NCBI RefSeq assembly: GCF_003814875.1 | Contig: NZ_RKQF01000001.1 | Coordinates: 7,626,001-7,690,000, forward strand | DNA: 64,000 nt | DNA from: Streptomyces sp. Ag109_O5-1 | GTDB lineage: Bacteria > Actinomycetota > Actinomycetes > Streptomycetales > Streptomycetaceae | Reading direction: 5' to 3' | Shown here: piece by piece, positions 8,267-16,010 of the stretch | Position numbering within the stretch: position 1 is the first letter of the stretch | Layout: the number at the start of each line of letters is the position of its first letter | Position numbers and translations under genes: made by a program | Notes under the pieces: model-generated | What the model was told of the DNA's origin: nothing | The model's input: only the letters and a program-made list of their open reading frames with translations | Databases searched by the model: none

Positions 8267-9076
8267 GTGCGTGATCCTCCGCTGCCGCTCTGACGACGGC
8301 AAGTGACTGCTGATGCGACAACGCGTCGCTCAAGGCCAGAGCGTAGGCCGTCTGGCTGGCGGTCACCAGCGCCGGATCGTCCATCAAGTTGCCCGTGAGA
8401 AAGCCTTCGACGTAGGCCACGGGGCGGAGTCCTCGAAACTCATGAGGGTGAGATAGCTCTGCAGGAGAGCGTGTGCTCCGACACCGTACGGAAGCACGTG
8501 GAGCCGCAGTCGTCCTGCTTCGTCCATGTCTGCGATCTTGTGCGGCTGTACTGCCATGACCTGGGAGCCGCCGACGCGGCGCCGCAGCACCGACTCGTCG
8601 AGCAGCGTCCACACGACCGGCTGCTGGGGGCCGTCGAGGATGCGGCGGCGTTTTGTTCGGTTGACGAGGAACCCGTCAAGCTCCTCAGCCGTGTAGGTCG
8701 GCCGGTACGCACGGAAGAGTGCACTCGCGTAGTCCTCGGTCTGGAACAAGCCGGGAACCAACGACAGCGCGAACTGTTGGATGAGCGTGGCCTGTTTCTC
8801 CAGTTCGGCCACAGCAGCGAAGTAGTCGTTGTACTTCGAGTCCAGGTCCTCCAGCCACCGCTCGAAGAACCCGTCCGTCTTGAGGGCCCGGTCGATCCGT
8901 CGTGCGTCGTCGGACTTCGGCAGCCGCCTCCCCGCCTCGAAGTGGCTGATCAGTGTGGGCGAGCACACGACCAACTCGCCCAGTTCCCCTTGAGTCAGAC
9001 CGGCCGCCATCCGCCGCAGCCTCAGCTCCTCTCCGTACTTCTCCCGTTGCGTCCGAGGCTTCTGGCGCTCGCTCAT
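8253..9076 (-). pseudogene. Xre/DUF5753 regulator gene with a frameshift near 8421-8424
   Basis: The N-terminal part (MSERQKPRTQREKYGEELRL, HTH AAGLTQGELGELVVCSPTLIS) and most of the DUF5753 domain are read from the ATG at 9076, with GGGAG upstream. In the GGGG run at 8421-8424 the frame breaks: the current frame gives MSFEDSAPWPTSKAF and stops at 8384. One extra base restores VAYVEGFLTGNLMDD and a normal C-terminus ending DHAHGEQ at 8253. An intact product would be about 274 residues and would overlap the DUF397 gene in the usual way. The break is in a homopolymer, so a real 1-bp deletion and a sequencing error are both possible. Confidence 0.75.
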
Positions 9077-9205
9077 GCGGCCAACTCCCGTTCCTGACAA
9101 AGGCTCTGTCAAGTCCACACCCCTGGAAGCGTAGCCAGTCCCGACCTCACTCTGTGAGGGAGTCACCACACAACGAAGTCACCGCAGGTGAGAAAGCAGG
9201 TCGGC

Positions 9206-9430
9206 ATGACACATCTCCTGGCCCGGCTGGTCGAGCCGTTGCTCCGGTTCTTCCTGCCCGCTCGCGGGCGACGGCGCCGTAGGCCGGTCGTACCGCTCGC
9301 GTACACGTATCCGTACTCGTGCCCGTACGTCGGCCGCCCGACGGCGTACCGCAGGGGCGAAGCTCCCTTGCGCGGCGAGGACAACCCGCTCGTCCGTCCC
9401 TATCTCGACCATGTGGAGACCTACGCGTGA
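9206..9430 (+). CDS. Small basic/Pro-Tyr-rich protein of unknown function
   Basis: The product is 74 residues. The hydrophobic amphipathic start MTHLLARLVEPLLRFFLPAR is followed by an Arg cluster and a Tyr/Pro-rich middle (PLAYTYPYSCPY). The ATG at 9206 has AGGT about 7 bases upstream; a GTG at 9188 is an alternative. It is divergent from the Xre/DUF397 pair, and its stop overlaps the next start by 4 bp, which supports translation. No family is recognised. Confidence 0.6.
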   Translation: MTHLLARLVEPLLRFFLPARGRRRRRPVVPLAYTYPYSCPYVGRPTAYRRGEAPLRGEDNPLVRPYLDHVETYA

Positions 9431-9693
9431 GCGGGCGCCTGCTTCCGTGGACCGGTGCGGACGGCAAACCCTGTTACCTCGTGGGCGACGGCACGGGTCA
9501 TGTCTCCCGTCTCGCGGACCAGATCGAGAGCCTGCACCTCGGCATGGCGGGCGACCTGCTCGACCACACGGCCGAACTCCTCGCCGAGCAGCGGCTGACC
9601 GGTGAGGAACTTCGCTACCTCGCCCGGCGACTGAGCGAATCGCTGAGGGACGTCAAGCGCGTCGCCGAGAGCAGGGGTGCGCGGCCAGGTTGA
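9427..9693 (+). CDS. Small helical protein of unknown function
   Basis: The product is 88 residues, from a GTG overlapping the preceding stop (GTGA). The sequence opens SGRLLPWTGADGKPCYLVGD and continues with two amphipathic helices containing DHTAELLAEQRLTGEEL and LRYLARRLSESLRDVKR. I recognise no named domain. The coupled translation with the 74-residue protein and the placement beside an Xre/DUF397 pair suggest a conserved actinomycete small-gene cassette, an inference that needs a family search. Confidence 0.65.
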   Translation: MSGRLLPWTGADGKPCYLVGDGTGHVSRLADQIESLHLGMAGDLLDHTAELLAEQRLTGEELRYLARRLSESLRDVKRVAESRGARPG

Positions 9694-9738
9694 CCCTCGA
9701 CCTTGTGCAGGGCCCAGAGTGCCGGTGTGGAGAACGAC

Positions 9739-10821
9739 ATGCGCAGCATCGGCGAGATGGCCCGCGACAGCGGCCTGGGCGTGAGCGCCCTGCGGTTCTA
9801 CGACCGGGCCGGTGTGCTGGTGCCTGCCTGGGTGGATCCGGTGAGCGGTTACCGCTGGTACGAACCCGGGCAGGTGGAGGAGGCCCGGGTGCTGGCCCGC
9901 CTGCGTCGGGCCGGGATGCCGCTGGCGGACATCCGGCTGGTGCTGGCCGGCTGGTCCGGCCCGGACACCGATCTGGTCCGGAAACTGTTCAAGGCGCACC
10001 TGCGCCGTCTCGAACAGGGGCTGGTCGATGCCCGCATCGAGTTCTCCGCGCTCCGAGCGCTACTCGATCACCGGGAGAATGTCATGACCTCGCTCCGCAC
10101 CGCCACCGTCCGGCTGTCCGTCGCCGCGCCGGAGCTTGCAGCCGCGCTGGACACGGTTCGTTTCGCGGCGAGCACCGACCCCGAGCTGCCGATGCTCGGC
10201 GGGGTTCTGTTCGACATCGAGGGCGAGAGCCTGCGCGCGGTGGCCACCGACCGGTACCGGATGGCGGTCGCGCGGGCCGGGGTCGCCGGGCATGACGGGG
10301 GCCGGGTGCAGGTCATCGTGCCCACTCCGCTCGCCGACGCGATGCGTGCGCTGTCGGACGGCGAGGGACCTGTGCGACTCTCTCTTGACGGTGACCGCGT
10401 GACACTGGAGGCCGGGGACCGGCAGGCGGCCGGTCGGTGCCTCGACCACGACTTCCCCGACTACCGTCGTCTCCTGCCCCGGGCCGGCGGACGCCGCACC
10501 GTCGTCGAGGTGGCGGCCTTCCGGCACGCTCTGGAGACGGGTCCTGTCCGTTCCGGAGAGGCCGGGGCGCCCGACCTCAGCGTGCTCAGGGTGGAGGACG
10601 GCGGCACGGTGACCCTCTGCGCCGACGGCGACGGAGCCGATGCAGACGAAGACCCGAACCGCGTCGCCGTCAACCGTGAGTTCCTGTTGGCCGCGCTGGC
10701 TGCCGGGGCCCGTGACCGACTGATTTTGGAGCTCGGCGCGCCCACAGCGCCGATCGCGATCCGCCGGCCCGACGACGAGGACGCCTTCTCGCTCCTGATG
10801 CCGGTCCGCCTGGATCACTGA
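9739..10821 (+). CDS. MerR HTH fused to a DNA sliding-clamp (DnaN)-like domain
   Basis: The product is 360 residues. GGAGA lies 6 bases before the ATG at 9739. Residues 1-~75 are a MerR DNA-binding head (MRSIGEMARDSGLGVSALRF, YDRAG.L.P, GYRWYEP), followed by the linker helix typical of MerR (FKAHLRRLEQGLVDARIEF). From ~118 the chain resembles domains 2-3 of the DNA polymerase III beta clamp: ELPMLGGVLFDIEGESLRAV, then ATDRYRMAVARAG, matching the clamp's 'LPML.GV' and 'ATDRYRLA' motifs, and later DFPDYRRLLP and VAVNREFLLAAL. A MerR head normally carries a small-ligand sensor, so a clamp-like fold as the effector half is unusual. It may bind DNA-replication partners or simply reuse the fold as a sensor. 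The function is unknown. Confidence 0.85.
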   Translation: MRSIGEMARDSGLGVSALRFYDRAGVLVPAWVDPVSGYRWYEPGQVEEARVLARLRRAGMPLADIRLVLAGWSGPDTDLVRKLFKAHLRRLEQGLVDARIEFSALRALLDHRENVMTSLRTATVRLSVAAPELAAALDTVRFAASTDPELPMLGGVLFDIEGESLRAVATDRYRMAVARAGVAGHDGGRVQVIVPTPLADAMRALSDGEGPVRLSLDGDRVTLEAGDRQAAGRCLDHDFPDYRRLLPRAGGRRTVVEVAAFRHALETGPVRSGEAGAPDLSVLRVEDGGTVTLCADGDGADADEDPNRVAVNREFLLAALAAGARDRLILELGAPTAPIAIRRPDDEDAFSLLMPVRLDH

Positions 10822-10884
10822 CGGCATGTTCACCCTGATCCGGCCCGCTCGAACCCCTCGGCCGGAGCCGGATCGCTGGTGCGG

Positions 10885-10916
10885 GAACCTGTGCGAGAAC
10901 CTCTTCGCACAGGTTC
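10885..10916 (+). terminator. Hairpin with T-rich tail after the MerR/clamp gene
   Basis: GAACCTGTGCGA (10885-10896) pairs exactly with TCGCACAGGTTC (10905-10916) around an 8-nt loop and is followed by TTTCTAT. Confidence 0.8.
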
Positions 10917-11108
10917 TTTCTATATTCCCTGTTCGCGCAGACCATTTGTTTTGAACGGCTGTGCTCAGACTGTAGGTTCGCGATTCATAAGGCCTTGGGA
11001 ACTGCATTCGTTCTGCTTGTGTCTATACGATTCGATTCAGCCGCAAGGGTGAGTTGGGGACTCGGAATTGCGGCGGAAAACAGGCCATTCAAAGCCAAGG
11101 AGTTTCTT

Positions 11109-11459
11109 GTGAACGTGCGTATCGCCATTGTTTCCGCAGTTTCCGCCGTGCTCCTCGCCGCCGGTGCCACGGCCGCCGTCGCGGCCCCCGCCCCGGCCCT
11201 CAGCATCAAGGCCAGCGCCGCCCACGTCCAGCTGGGCGACCCCGTCACCCTCACCGGCAGGGCCACCGGCATCAAGGACGGCAGCAAGGTGACCCTCCAG
11301 ATCAAGAACGGCAAGAAGTGGCAGACCCTCCCCGAGACGGCGAAGGTCAAGAAGGGCGCCTACAAGTTCGCCGAGAAGCTCGACGACAAGGGCGTCGCGG
11401 TGCTGCGCGTGAAGGACGGCAAGACGGTCTCCAAGTCGGTCTCCGTCGACGTCCGCTGA
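11109..11459 (+). CDS. Small secreted Ig-like/beta-sandwich protein
   Basis: The product is 116 residues. AAGGAG sits 6 bases upstream of the GTG at 11109. A signal peptide (VNVRIAIVSAVSAVLLAAGA then TAAVAAPA) precedes a Lys-rich domain with alternating strands: GDPVTLTGRATGIKDGSKVT, LQIKNGKKWQTL, ... KTVSKSVSVDVR. This pattern resembles bacterial Ig-like domains that follow 'tGrat...g..VtLq.k..gkW..l'. No partner domain exists, so it is a free exported domain of unknown role. A strong hairpin follows. Confidence 0.75.
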   Translation: MNVRIAIVSAVSAVLLAAGATAAVAAPAPALSIKASAAHVQLGDPVTLTGRATGIKDGSKVTLQIKNGKKWQTLPETAKVKKGAYKFAEKLDDKGVAVLRVKDGKTVSKSVSVDVR

Positions 11460-11494
11460 TCACGGCGGTCACCCCTGACCGACCCGGCTGAGAT

Positions 11495-11529
11495 CCTGCC
11501 CCACCCCGTCCGATCCGGGGTGGGGCAGG
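11495..11529 (+). terminator. Strong 13-14-bp hairpin
   Basis: CCTGCCCCACCCC (11495-11507) is exactly complementary to 11517-11529; an extra G-C pair closes a 7-nt loop. It starts 36 bases after the stop of the secreted protein gene. Confidence 0.8.
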
Positions 11530-11855
11530 TGCCGTCGGGGCGTGAGCGCTCCTTGTGGGTCCGAGGATCCCACGGTGGGCCGCTGCTCCGGGCACCTGCC
11601 CGGGCTCGCGGAAAATTTCCGGGACCCCCGTACAACCCTCCCCCCACCCTGCCGGTCATACCTGGCATCGGAGCTTTCGGAGGGGGATCCGGGGGGATCG
11701 CGGGGGTTCTGATACGGAGGGGAAAGCCGAGGGGGTTCGGTCGACGGACCGGGCCCCCTCGAAGCATGTTCACGGCTGATTCCTGAGTTGTTCCCGGGGG
11801 CCGGGTGCCCCAGGCTGCTCCCTGGGCGGGACGACTGTTCGACTCGGGGGGTCTC
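11530..11855. other. Non-coding stretch with an imperfect inverted repeat
   Basis: This gap before the ArsR-like gene has no convincing coding sequence. An imperfect inverted repeat at 11728-11761 (CGAGGGGGTTCGGTC against GACCGGGCCCCCTCG-type arm) and runs of G are visible. It is likely the promoter region of the downstream regulator; no clear -10/-35 pair is seen. Confidence 0.4.
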
Positions 11856-12884
11856 GTGCTGCGCATCCACTTCACGCCTGAGGACCTGGGCCGGGTCCGG
11901 GTGGCCGGCGCCCCCGATCCGCTCTGGGAGATCACCTTCAGCCTGCACCGCCTACAGACCTCGCGGGGCCGCTGGGCGTACGCCGACTGGTACCGCGAGA
12001 CCCGGACCGTCCTGGCCGGCACCCCGCTCGGCGCCGCCGTCCGCCGGCTCCTGGTCCCGGTGCTGCCCAGGGCCCGCTACCTGCCCGACTTCCTCACCCC
12101 GCACGAGGCCGCCGACGGCCTGGACCCCGGGCTCGCGGCGATCGTCGACACCCCGCCCGTCCGGGTCGCCCACGAGATACGCACACTGGACCGGCTCACC
12201 GGCGCCCCGGACTGGGCGCCCCGGCTGGTGGAACGCGAGGCCCGGGAGGATCTGGCCGGACTCCTGCGCGCCTACCACGAAGCGGTCATCGCCCCCCACG
12301 AGAGCCGCATTCACGCCAAGGTCGCCTCGGAGTGCGCCCTGCGGGGCCGGGACACCCTCGCGGCGGGGCTCGACGGGCTGCTCGCCGGTCTGTCCCCCGC
12401 CATCCGCTGGCATCCGCCGGTCCTCCTTGTCGACTACGTCATCGACCGCGACCTGTACCTCGAGGGCCGCGGACTGCGCCTGGTCCCCTCGTACTTCTGC
12501 TGGCAGTCACCGGTCTCCCTGGCCGACGACACCCTCCGGCCCGTCCTGGTCTACCCCGTGCAGGGCGATCGCCGCGCCGTCCCCGGCCGACCGCCCGACG
12601 CCTCGCTCGCCGCGCTGCTCGGCCGGACCCGGGCGGCCGCGCTGCGGTCCCTCGCGCTCGGCGCGACCACCTCTGAACTGGCCCGGTTCCTGGGGGTGTC
12701 GGTGCCGACGGCCACCCACCACACCACCGTGCTGCGCGACGCCGGCCTGGTCATGAGCCACCGCCACCACAACACCGTGCTGCACACCCTCACCCCGCTG
12801 GGCGCCGCGCTGCTCGGACCCGCGCCGGCCCGCCCCGGGGCCCTGGACCGCGCGGACGGCTCCCCCGCCGCCCCGGGCAGCTGA
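11856..12884 (+). CDS. ArsR-like winged-helix regulator with long N-terminal domain
   Basis: The product is 342 residues. The GTG at 11856 follows a G-rich ribosome site and gives VLRIHFTPEDLGRVRVAGAP. About 250 N-terminal residues are an unnamed domain common in actinomycete regulators (PLWEITFSLHRLQ, RYLPDFLTP, VLLVDYVIDRDLYLEGRGL). The C-terminus carries the winged helix: LALGATTSELARFLGVSVPTATHHTTVLRDAGLV. It probably binds DNA as a dimer. No metal-binding Cys pair of classical ArsR sensors is seen, so the signal is unknown. Confidence 0.8.
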   Translation: MLRIHFTPEDLGRVRVAGAPDPLWEITFSLHRLQTSRGRWAYADWYRETRTVLAGTPLGAAVRRLLVPVLPRARYLPDFLTPHEAADGLDPGLAAIVDTPPVRVAHEIRTLDRLTGAPDWAPRLVEREAREDLAGLLRAYHEAVIAPHESRIHAKVASECALRGRDTLAAGLDGLLAGLSPAIRWHPPVLLVDYVIDRDLYLEGRGLRLVPSYFCWQSPVSLADDTLRPVLVYPVQGDRRAVPGRPPDASLAALLGRTRAAALRSLALGATTSELARFLGVSVPTATHHTTVLRDAGLVMSHRHHNTVLHTLTPLGAALLGPAPARPGALDRADGSPAAPGS

Positions 12885-12919
12885 ACGCTCGCGCGCGGCG
12901 CACACCCGCGCCCGGTTCG

Positions 12920-13891
12920 TCATCCGAGTGGGCCGAGCAGGGCCGCCGCCCGCGTCAGGGCCTGTCGCCGGTGCTGCCAGACCTCCTCCAGGCGGGTCCG
13001 CGTCCCGGCCGGCTGCCGGCCAAGGAAGACGTCCCGCTCGGTGGCGCCCGCGCGACGCAGACCGCTCGCGTCGTCGCAGTGCTGATCGGCCGTCGCGGCC
13101 GCGCGCTGCTCGCGCGCCAGCTTCGCGGCGCTCGCCCCCTGGACCGCCTCGGCCTGCAGCGACTGGATCAGCGCGGCGGGCGTCTTCGCCCTACGGCCGG
13201 CGTCGGCCATGCAGCGCTGCCACCGTTGCAGGGCCTTCTGGTAGGCGGGGGCGGTGGCCAGGTACCGCTCCAGGAGCTGGTCGACGTCCTGCGGTACGAG
13301 CGTGTCCTCCAGGGCCGCCCGTACCGTGCCGTACAGTCCGGCCCGGGCCCGCGCCGTGCAGCCGCCCGTGGCATAGGTCCCGCTGGACCCGCTGGGCAGG
13401 GTCAGCGGGGCGGTCCGGCCGGCGGGGCCGTCGAGTACCGCCGTGTAGCGGGCCGCTGCGGCGGTGGACAGGGAGCGCACATACCGGTCCTGGGCCGTGC
13501 CGCCGCCGTTCAGGCTGCCCAGCGCGGTGGAGACGCCGTAGCCGGGTGCCGAGCGGGAACCGATCGACTCGGCCGTGGTCGCCCCGGCCGGTGGCTGCGG
13601 GCCCGCGCTCGTGATCAGGTAGCGCAGTCCGTGCTCGCGCATGCAGCGCTGGGTGAGGATCTGCAGGGCGCCGAAGAGCCGCCAGCGCTGGCGCTGGGCG
13701 GTGGCGTCGTGGGTGAGGACGGCGGCGGCGTGACCGGACTCCCGCGCCGACGGCGCCGCCTCGGCGGATGCGGCCGTGCTCGGCCCGGTGCACGCGGTCG
13801 CGGCGGCACAGACCAGGGTCACGGTCAGGATCAGCAGGGGCAGCAGGCGTACGGGTGCGCGCCTGGTACGGCGGCGCGAGAGCTCTGTCAT
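12920..13891 (-). CDS. Probable lipoprotein of unknown function
   Basis: The product is 323 residues. An Arg-rich start (MTELSRRRTRRAPVRLLPLL) leads into a hydrophobic segment ending AAATAC, a plausible lipobox with the Cys near residue 34. The mature part is Ala-rich and mostly helical, with Cys residues at RCMREHGLRYLIT, GGCTARARAGLYG, RCMADAGR and HCDDASG that could form disulfides outside the membrane. No named domain is recognised. It is followed on the same strand (upstream in coordinates none) by no close partner; the I36-like gene is 39 bp upstream of its start and may be cotranscribed. Confidence 0.7.
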   Translation of the reverse strand: MTELSRRRTRRAPVRLLPLLILTVTLVCAAATACTGPSTAASAEAAPSARESGHAAAVLTHDATAQRQRWRLFGALQILTQRCMREHGLRYLITSAGPQPPAGATTAESIGSRSAPGYGVSTALGSLNGGGTAQDRYVRSLSTAAAARYTAVLDGPAGRTAPLTLPSGSSGTYATGGCTARARAGLYGTVRAALEDTLVPQDVDQLLERYLATAPAYQKALQRWQRCMADAGRRAKTPAALIQSLQAEAVQGASAAKLAREQRAAATADQHCDDASGLRRAGATERDVFLGRQPAGTRTRLEEVWQHRRQALTRAAALLGPLG

Positions 13892-13930
13892 GGGTGGTCG
13901 CCCGTCATCCGTGGGCCGGAGCAGGCCCGG

Positions 13931-14437
13931 TCAGCAGTTGGAGGTCCAGAAGTTGCTGCTGATCGAGTCGTTGAAGCTGGTGTCGGTGTCCGGCCAGACG
14001 AGTTGCGAGAAGTCGTTGTGGGACCAGTCCTTGGGCAGGCACGCGGACAGCCCGGTGTAGCTCGTGCCGCTCCACACCTCGACGCCCAGACCGCTGGTGC
14101 CGTGGTTGTACCCGGAGGAAGCGCAGTCGCTCCACGTCCCGTTGGCACAGCCGCTGTGCGAGTAGGCGCCCCAGTTGGTGTTGTTGCCGGAGAACTTGCC
14201 CGGCGTGCCGGGGTAGCCGGCGTCCTGCCAGAAGCAGAAGTAGGTGCTCGGGCAGTCGGACTTCGCCTGCGGGGAGAGCTCGTCGGAAGCGGAAACGCTC
14301 CCCTGCACCGCCTGCGGGGCGGCGGCGGCCGGCCTGCTGTGCCCGTCCGCGGCGGCGGCGCTGCCGGACAGGGAGAGGCCGAGCGCGGCGGCCAGGGCGA
14401 GGGCGGCGAGTGCCGCGGCTAAGCGGAAGAATCTCAT
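13931..14437 (-). CDS. Secreted peptidase-inhibitor I36-like protein
   Basis: The product is 168 residues. The ATG at 14437 is preceded by GAGGG. A clear signal peptide (MRFFRLAAALAALALAAALG ... SAAAADG) is followed by a beta-rich domain with paired Cys: SDCPSTYFCFWQDAGYPGTP, GCANGTWSDCASSGYN, SACLPKDWSHND. The CPS.YFCFWQ...Y.G opening is that of peptidase inhibitor family I36 (beta/gamma-crystallin-like, as in SMI) proteins abundant in Streptomyces. It is presumably exported and disulfide-bonded. Inhibitor activity is inferred from family only. Confidence 0.8.
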   Translation of the reverse strand: MRFFRLAAALAALALAAALGLSLSGSAAAADGHSRPAAAAPQAVQGSVSASDELSPQAKSDCPSTYFCFWQDAGYPGTPGKFSGNNTNWGAYSHSGCANGTWSDCASSGYNHGTSGLGVEVWSGTSYTGLSACLPKDWSHNDFSQLVWPDTDTSFNDSISSNFWTSNC

Positions 14438-14649
14438 GCGGGATTCCCTCATCTCGGGCTGTTCGTACCTGGGTTCTCCGGACGCGTTGCGGGCCAGGCA
14501 CGGCGGAGTCCGCCCCGCGGCGTACATGGGGCGATTTGCAACGCTGTCGAGTGATATTGCCAACCAGGACAGAGGGCGGCCATCACGTTTCAACAGGATG
14601 AAAAGTCCCAGGTGCGGCCCGGGAACCGGGTGCTCCGCATGCACCCGCC

Positions 14650-15039
14650 CTAGAAGAACACCCCGCACCGCAGCAGTACGTTCGCGTAAGGCCGGGCCTC
14701 GCCCGTGCGGACCACCAGATGCGCGTTTGCCGACAGCTCCTTCAGCGTCTCGTGCGGGACCAGGGCCAGGTCGGCGAAGTGTCCGTCCAGCAGCTTCGCG
14801 GCGGCCGGGTTGGCCCGGCGGACCTCGGCCGCCGCCGTCGCGCCCTCCACGACCAGCTCGCCCAGCAGCCCCTCCAGCACCTGAGCGAAGGACGGCACCC
14901 CGGCCCGGAACGCGAGGTCCACGACCCGCGGCCCCTTCGGGATCGGCATGCCCGCGTCGCACACCAGCACCGTGTGCCCGTGCCCCAACTCCGCCAGCGC
15001 GCCAGCGAGATGACGGTTGAGGATTCCCGCCCGCTTCAC
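14650..15039 (-). CDS. rbsD: D-ribose pyranase
   Basis: The product is 129 residues, opening VKRAGILNRHLAGALAELGH and containing VCDAGMPIPKG, RVVDLAF and a C-terminal ARPYANVLLRCGVFF. These are the defining motifs of RbsD, which interconverts beta-pyranose and beta-furanose forms of ribose so the kinase can use it. The GTG start overlaps the rbsK stop by 4 bp. It is the last gene of the rbs operon. Confidence 0.95.
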   Translation of the reverse strand: MKRAGILNRHLAGALAELGHGHTVLVCDAGMPIPKGPRVVDLAFRAGVPSFAQVLEGLLGELVVEGATAAAEVRRANPAAAKLLDGHFADLALVPHETLKELSANAHLVVRTGEARPYANVLLRCGVFF

Positions 15040-15938
15040 AGCGCGTCGACCTCCGCCGCCGTCGGGTACGACTCCTGCGCGCCCCGCCTCGTCACCGCCG
15101 CCGCCCCGACCCGGGCCGCGTACGCCGCCGCCCCGGCGAGCGACTCGCCCGCCCCGAGCCGTACCGCGAGGGCCGCCGTGAAAGCGTCCCCGGCGCCCGT
15201 GGTGTCCACCGCGTCCACCTTCACGGACGGCACCGACTCCACCCCCTGGCCGTCGGCGACCAGCGCGCCCTGCGCGCCCAGCGTCACCACCACCGACTTC
15301 GGGCCCTTCGCCAGCAGGAGCCGCGCCCAGTCGGCCGGTTCCTCGCTCACGCACGCCTCGCCCAGGATCACCTTCGCCTCGTGCTCGTTCACGATCAGCG
15401 GGTCGCAGGCCGCCAGCACCTCACCCGGAAGGGGCTGCGGCGGGGAGGGGTTGAGGACGAATCGGCTGCCCGGGGCCACGCTCCGGACGACCTCCAGCAC
15501 CGTCTCCGACGGGATCTCCAGCTGCGTGGAGACCACCCGGGAGGCCTGGAAGAGGCTGCCCGCGGCCCGGACGTCCGCCGGGGTGAGCCGGCTGTTCGCG
15601 CCCGGGGACACCACGATGCTGTTGTCGCCCGAGGGGTCCACCGTGATCAGCGCGACGCCCGTCGGTGCCCCGCCCACCAGCACACCCACCGTGTCCACAC
15701 CGGCCGCCCGCTGCGAGTCGAGCAGCAGCCTGCCGTGCGCGTCGTCGCCGACCCGGGCCAGCAGGGCGGTACGGGCACCGAGCCGGCCGGCCGCGACCGC
15801 CTGGTTGGCGCCCTTGCCGCCGGGGTGCGTGGCGAGGTCGCCGCCGAGCACCGTCTCACCGGCGGCCGGACGCCGTTCGACGTCTATGACCAGGTCGGCG
15901 TTGGCCGATCCCACGACCAGGAGGTCGTAGTCGTACAT
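15036..15938 (-). CDS. rbsK: Ribokinase
   Basis: The product is a 300-residue PfkB-family sugar kinase. MYDYDLLVVGSANADLVIDV starts at the ATG 15938, with GGGAG upstream. HPGGKGANQAVAAGRLGA is PfkB signature 1, and VDTTGAGDAFTAALAVRL carries the DTxGAGD anion hole and catalytic Asp. NPSPPQPLP and NEHEAKVILG are ribokinase-type. It phosphorylates ribose at O5 after import. It is coupled to rbsD; a hairpin separates it from rbsCB upstream, which may tune kinase expression. Confidence 0.95.
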   Translation of the reverse strand: MYDYDLLVVGSANADLVIDVERRPAAGETVLGGDLATHPGGKGANQAVAAGRLGARTALLARVGDDAHGRLLLDSQRAAGVDTVGVLVGGAPTGVALITVDPSGDNSIVVSPGANSRLTPADVRAAGSLFQASRVVSTQLEIPSETVLEVVRSVAPGSRFVLNPSPPQPLPGEVLAACDPLIVNEHEAKVILGEACVSEEPADWARLLLAKGPKSVVVTLGAQGALVADGQGVESVPSVKVDAVDTTGAGDAFTAALAVRLGAGESLAGAAAYAARVGAAAVTRRGAQESYPTAAEVDAL

Positions 15939-15963
15939 CAAAGACTCCCTAAGAGAATGGATC

Positions 15964-16001
15964 GAGGCGGCCGGGCGTCCATTGAACCGCCCGGCCGCCT
16001 C
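15964..16001 (-). terminator. Intra-operon hairpin between rbsCB and rbsK
   Basis: GAGGCGGCCGGGCG (15964-15977) pairs exactly with 15988-16001 around a 10-nt loop. It lies 10 bases past the rbsCB stop and before rbsK. It could be a partial terminator or an mRNA-stabilising element giving transporter and kinase different levels. Confidence 0.65.
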
Positions 16002-16010
16002 CTCGGTGGC

